DNA from: Saprospiraceae bacterium
GTDB lineage: Bacteria; Bacteroidota; Bacteroidia; Chitinophagales; Saprospiraceae
Reading direction: 5' to 3'
Assembly: GCA_020436865.1 (NCBI GenBank)
Contig: JAGQXA010000646.1
Span: forward strand, 1 to 6,638
Length of the DNA stretch: 6,638 nt
Shown: piece by piece, positions 6,046 to 6,638 of the stretch
How the letters are laid out: every line of letters begins with the position of its first letter
Position numbering within the stretch: position 1 is the first letter of the stretch
Position numbers and translations under genes: made by a program
The notes under the pieces: model-generated
Told to the model about the DNA's origin: nothing
Databases searched by the model: none
What the model saw: only the letters and a program-made list of their open reading frames with translations

Positions 6046-6065
6046 CGTTGGCCATCCCACGGCAT

Positions 6066-6479
6066 TTAATGCGGTAGTTTGTCTTTCACCGCGCCGTAGG
6101 TGAAGGTGCCGATTACGGCGCTGAGCAACACCAGGGCGATGATCCAGTATCCCTGGCCGATGAGGATGTACATCGGACCGGGGCAGCAGCCGACCAGGCC
6201 CCAGCCCAACCCGAAGATCGAGCCGGCGAGCAGGTGGCGCTTGAGATTGTAGGGCATCGGATTGTAGGTAACGAGATTGCCTTCGATGGTCTTCATCTTA
6301 AACCGCTTCATGGCCCAAATGATGGCGGCGCCGAGGGCCACAGCCGTACCGATAATGCCATACATGTGAAAACTTTCGAACCGGAACATCTCGTGAATGC
6401 GGAACCAGGAAATGGCCTCCGACTTGCTGAGAATGATCCCGAAGAGGATCCCTACGCTAAAAAAACTCAATATCTTCAT
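6066..6479 (-). CDS. YeeE/YedE family half-transporter (DUF6691-type), second gene of a sulfur-transport pair
   Basis: This 137-residue integral membrane protein has about four hydrophobic helices and the signature GLVGCCPGPMY (about 97-107). In YeeE/YedE transporters this motif holds a conserved cysteine in the thiosulfate pathway. Full-length YeeE proteins have about 350-400 residues. Many bacteria, including Bacteroidota, instead encode two half-size proteins side by side, and this gene with its upstream neighbour fits that pattern. The expected role is import of thiosulfate or another reduced sulfur compound across the inner membrane. The ATG at 6479 gives a normal first helix (MKILSFFSVGILFGIIL). 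It is 21 bases downstream of the preceding gene on the same strand, so they form an operon. Exact substrate is not shown by the sequence. Confidence 0.88.
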   Translation of the reverse strand: MKILSFFSVGILFGIILSKSEAISWFRIHEMFRFESFHMYGIIGTAVALGAAIIWAMKRFKMKTIEGNLVTYNPMPYNLKRHLLAGSIFGLGWGLVGCCPGPMYILIGQGYWIIALVLLSAVIGTFTYGAVKDKLPH

Positions 6480-6500
6480 GAATGATCAATTTTGGAGGAT

Positions 6501-6638
6501 CTAACCGAAAATGAGGGGCATGAGCAAGTGGGTCATGATCAACCCGCCGATGAAGAAGCCGATCACGCTGAGCAGCGACTGCAACTGCAGATGCGACAAT
6601 CCCGTGATGGCGTGCCCCGAAGTACAACCGTCGGCGTA
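6501..6638 (-). CDS. C-terminal part of the first YeeE/YedE half-transporter (start outside window)
   Basis: The minus-strand frame is open from the window edge to TAG at 6503-6501, giving 45 residues. It has no start codon because the gene enters from outside. It begins YADGCTSGHAITGLS, the conserved GCTSGH motif of YeeE/YedE proteins, whose cysteine is one of the thiosulfate-handling residues. A hydrophobic helix (LLSVIGFFIGGLIMTHLL) and the end PLIFG follow. With the next gene's GCCPG motif, the pair supplies both cysteine motifs of a full transporter, one on each polypeptide. Identity is secure despite the short fragment. Confidence 0.88.
   Translation of the reverse strand, partial: YADGCTSGHAITGLSHLQLQSLLSVIGFFIGGLIMTHLLMPLIFG

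Noticed and set aside
5904..6065. N-terminal extension of the porin by 54 residues
   Set aside because: It would place the signal peptide inside the protein and translate two hairpins and a repeat. The ATG at 5903 gives a normal signal peptide.

Overview
The window looks like chromosomal DNA from a fairly GC-rich member of the Bacteroidota, possibly a Saprospiria-like lineage (the class is only a guess). The evidence is a PorT-like outer-membrane barrel ending in Phe, a porin O/P-type barrel, a short-Q-loop CydA of the Bacteroidota kind, a TAnnTTTG promoter element, no Shine-Dalgarno sequence before any start, and a two-gene YeeE/YedE pair. I see no transposase, CRISPR array, tRNA or rRNA.

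Layout. The plus strand carries the end of an outer-membrane barrel gene (to 362), a small unknown lipoprotein (406-903), a Ppx/GppA-type phosphatase 19 bases later (923-1831), then a cytochrome bd oxidase locus: cydA (1948-3321) and cydB (3524-4558). The minus strand carries a 420-residue porin O/P-like gene (4641-5903), convergent with cydB, and behind it two half-size YeeE/YedE sulfur-transport genes (6066-6479, and 6501 to the window edge), which form an operon.

The main surprise is cydA. One in-frame TAA at 2755-2757 interrupts an otherwise intact 457-codon reading frame, at a place where CydA proteins normally have Tyr (ADL-Y-LFGW). The haem and quinol residues on both sides are intact, so this is a very recent nonsense mutation, a base-call error, or a split or read-through gene in the quinol loop.

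The second surprise is in the gaps between genes. Three gaps hold degenerate 7-bp tandem repeats of one family (TTTCTAC/TTTTATC and their complements), each starting at the stop codon of the preceding gene. In the cydB/porin gap they form a 24-bp inverted repeat. The cydA-cydB gap holds 15 consecutive 8-bp units (CCCAATAA type), and the porin upstream region holds a third, G-rich heptad array. Such intergenic short tandem repeats recall the STRR heptamers of cyanobacteria. Their role here is unknown.

Functionally, CydAB would be a high-oxygen-affinity quinol oxidase of the inner membrane, the YeeE/YedE pair would import thiosulfate or related sulfur, and the barrels and lipoprotein belong to the cell envelope. 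No single pathway links all of them. No stretch over 300 bases lacks a gene.
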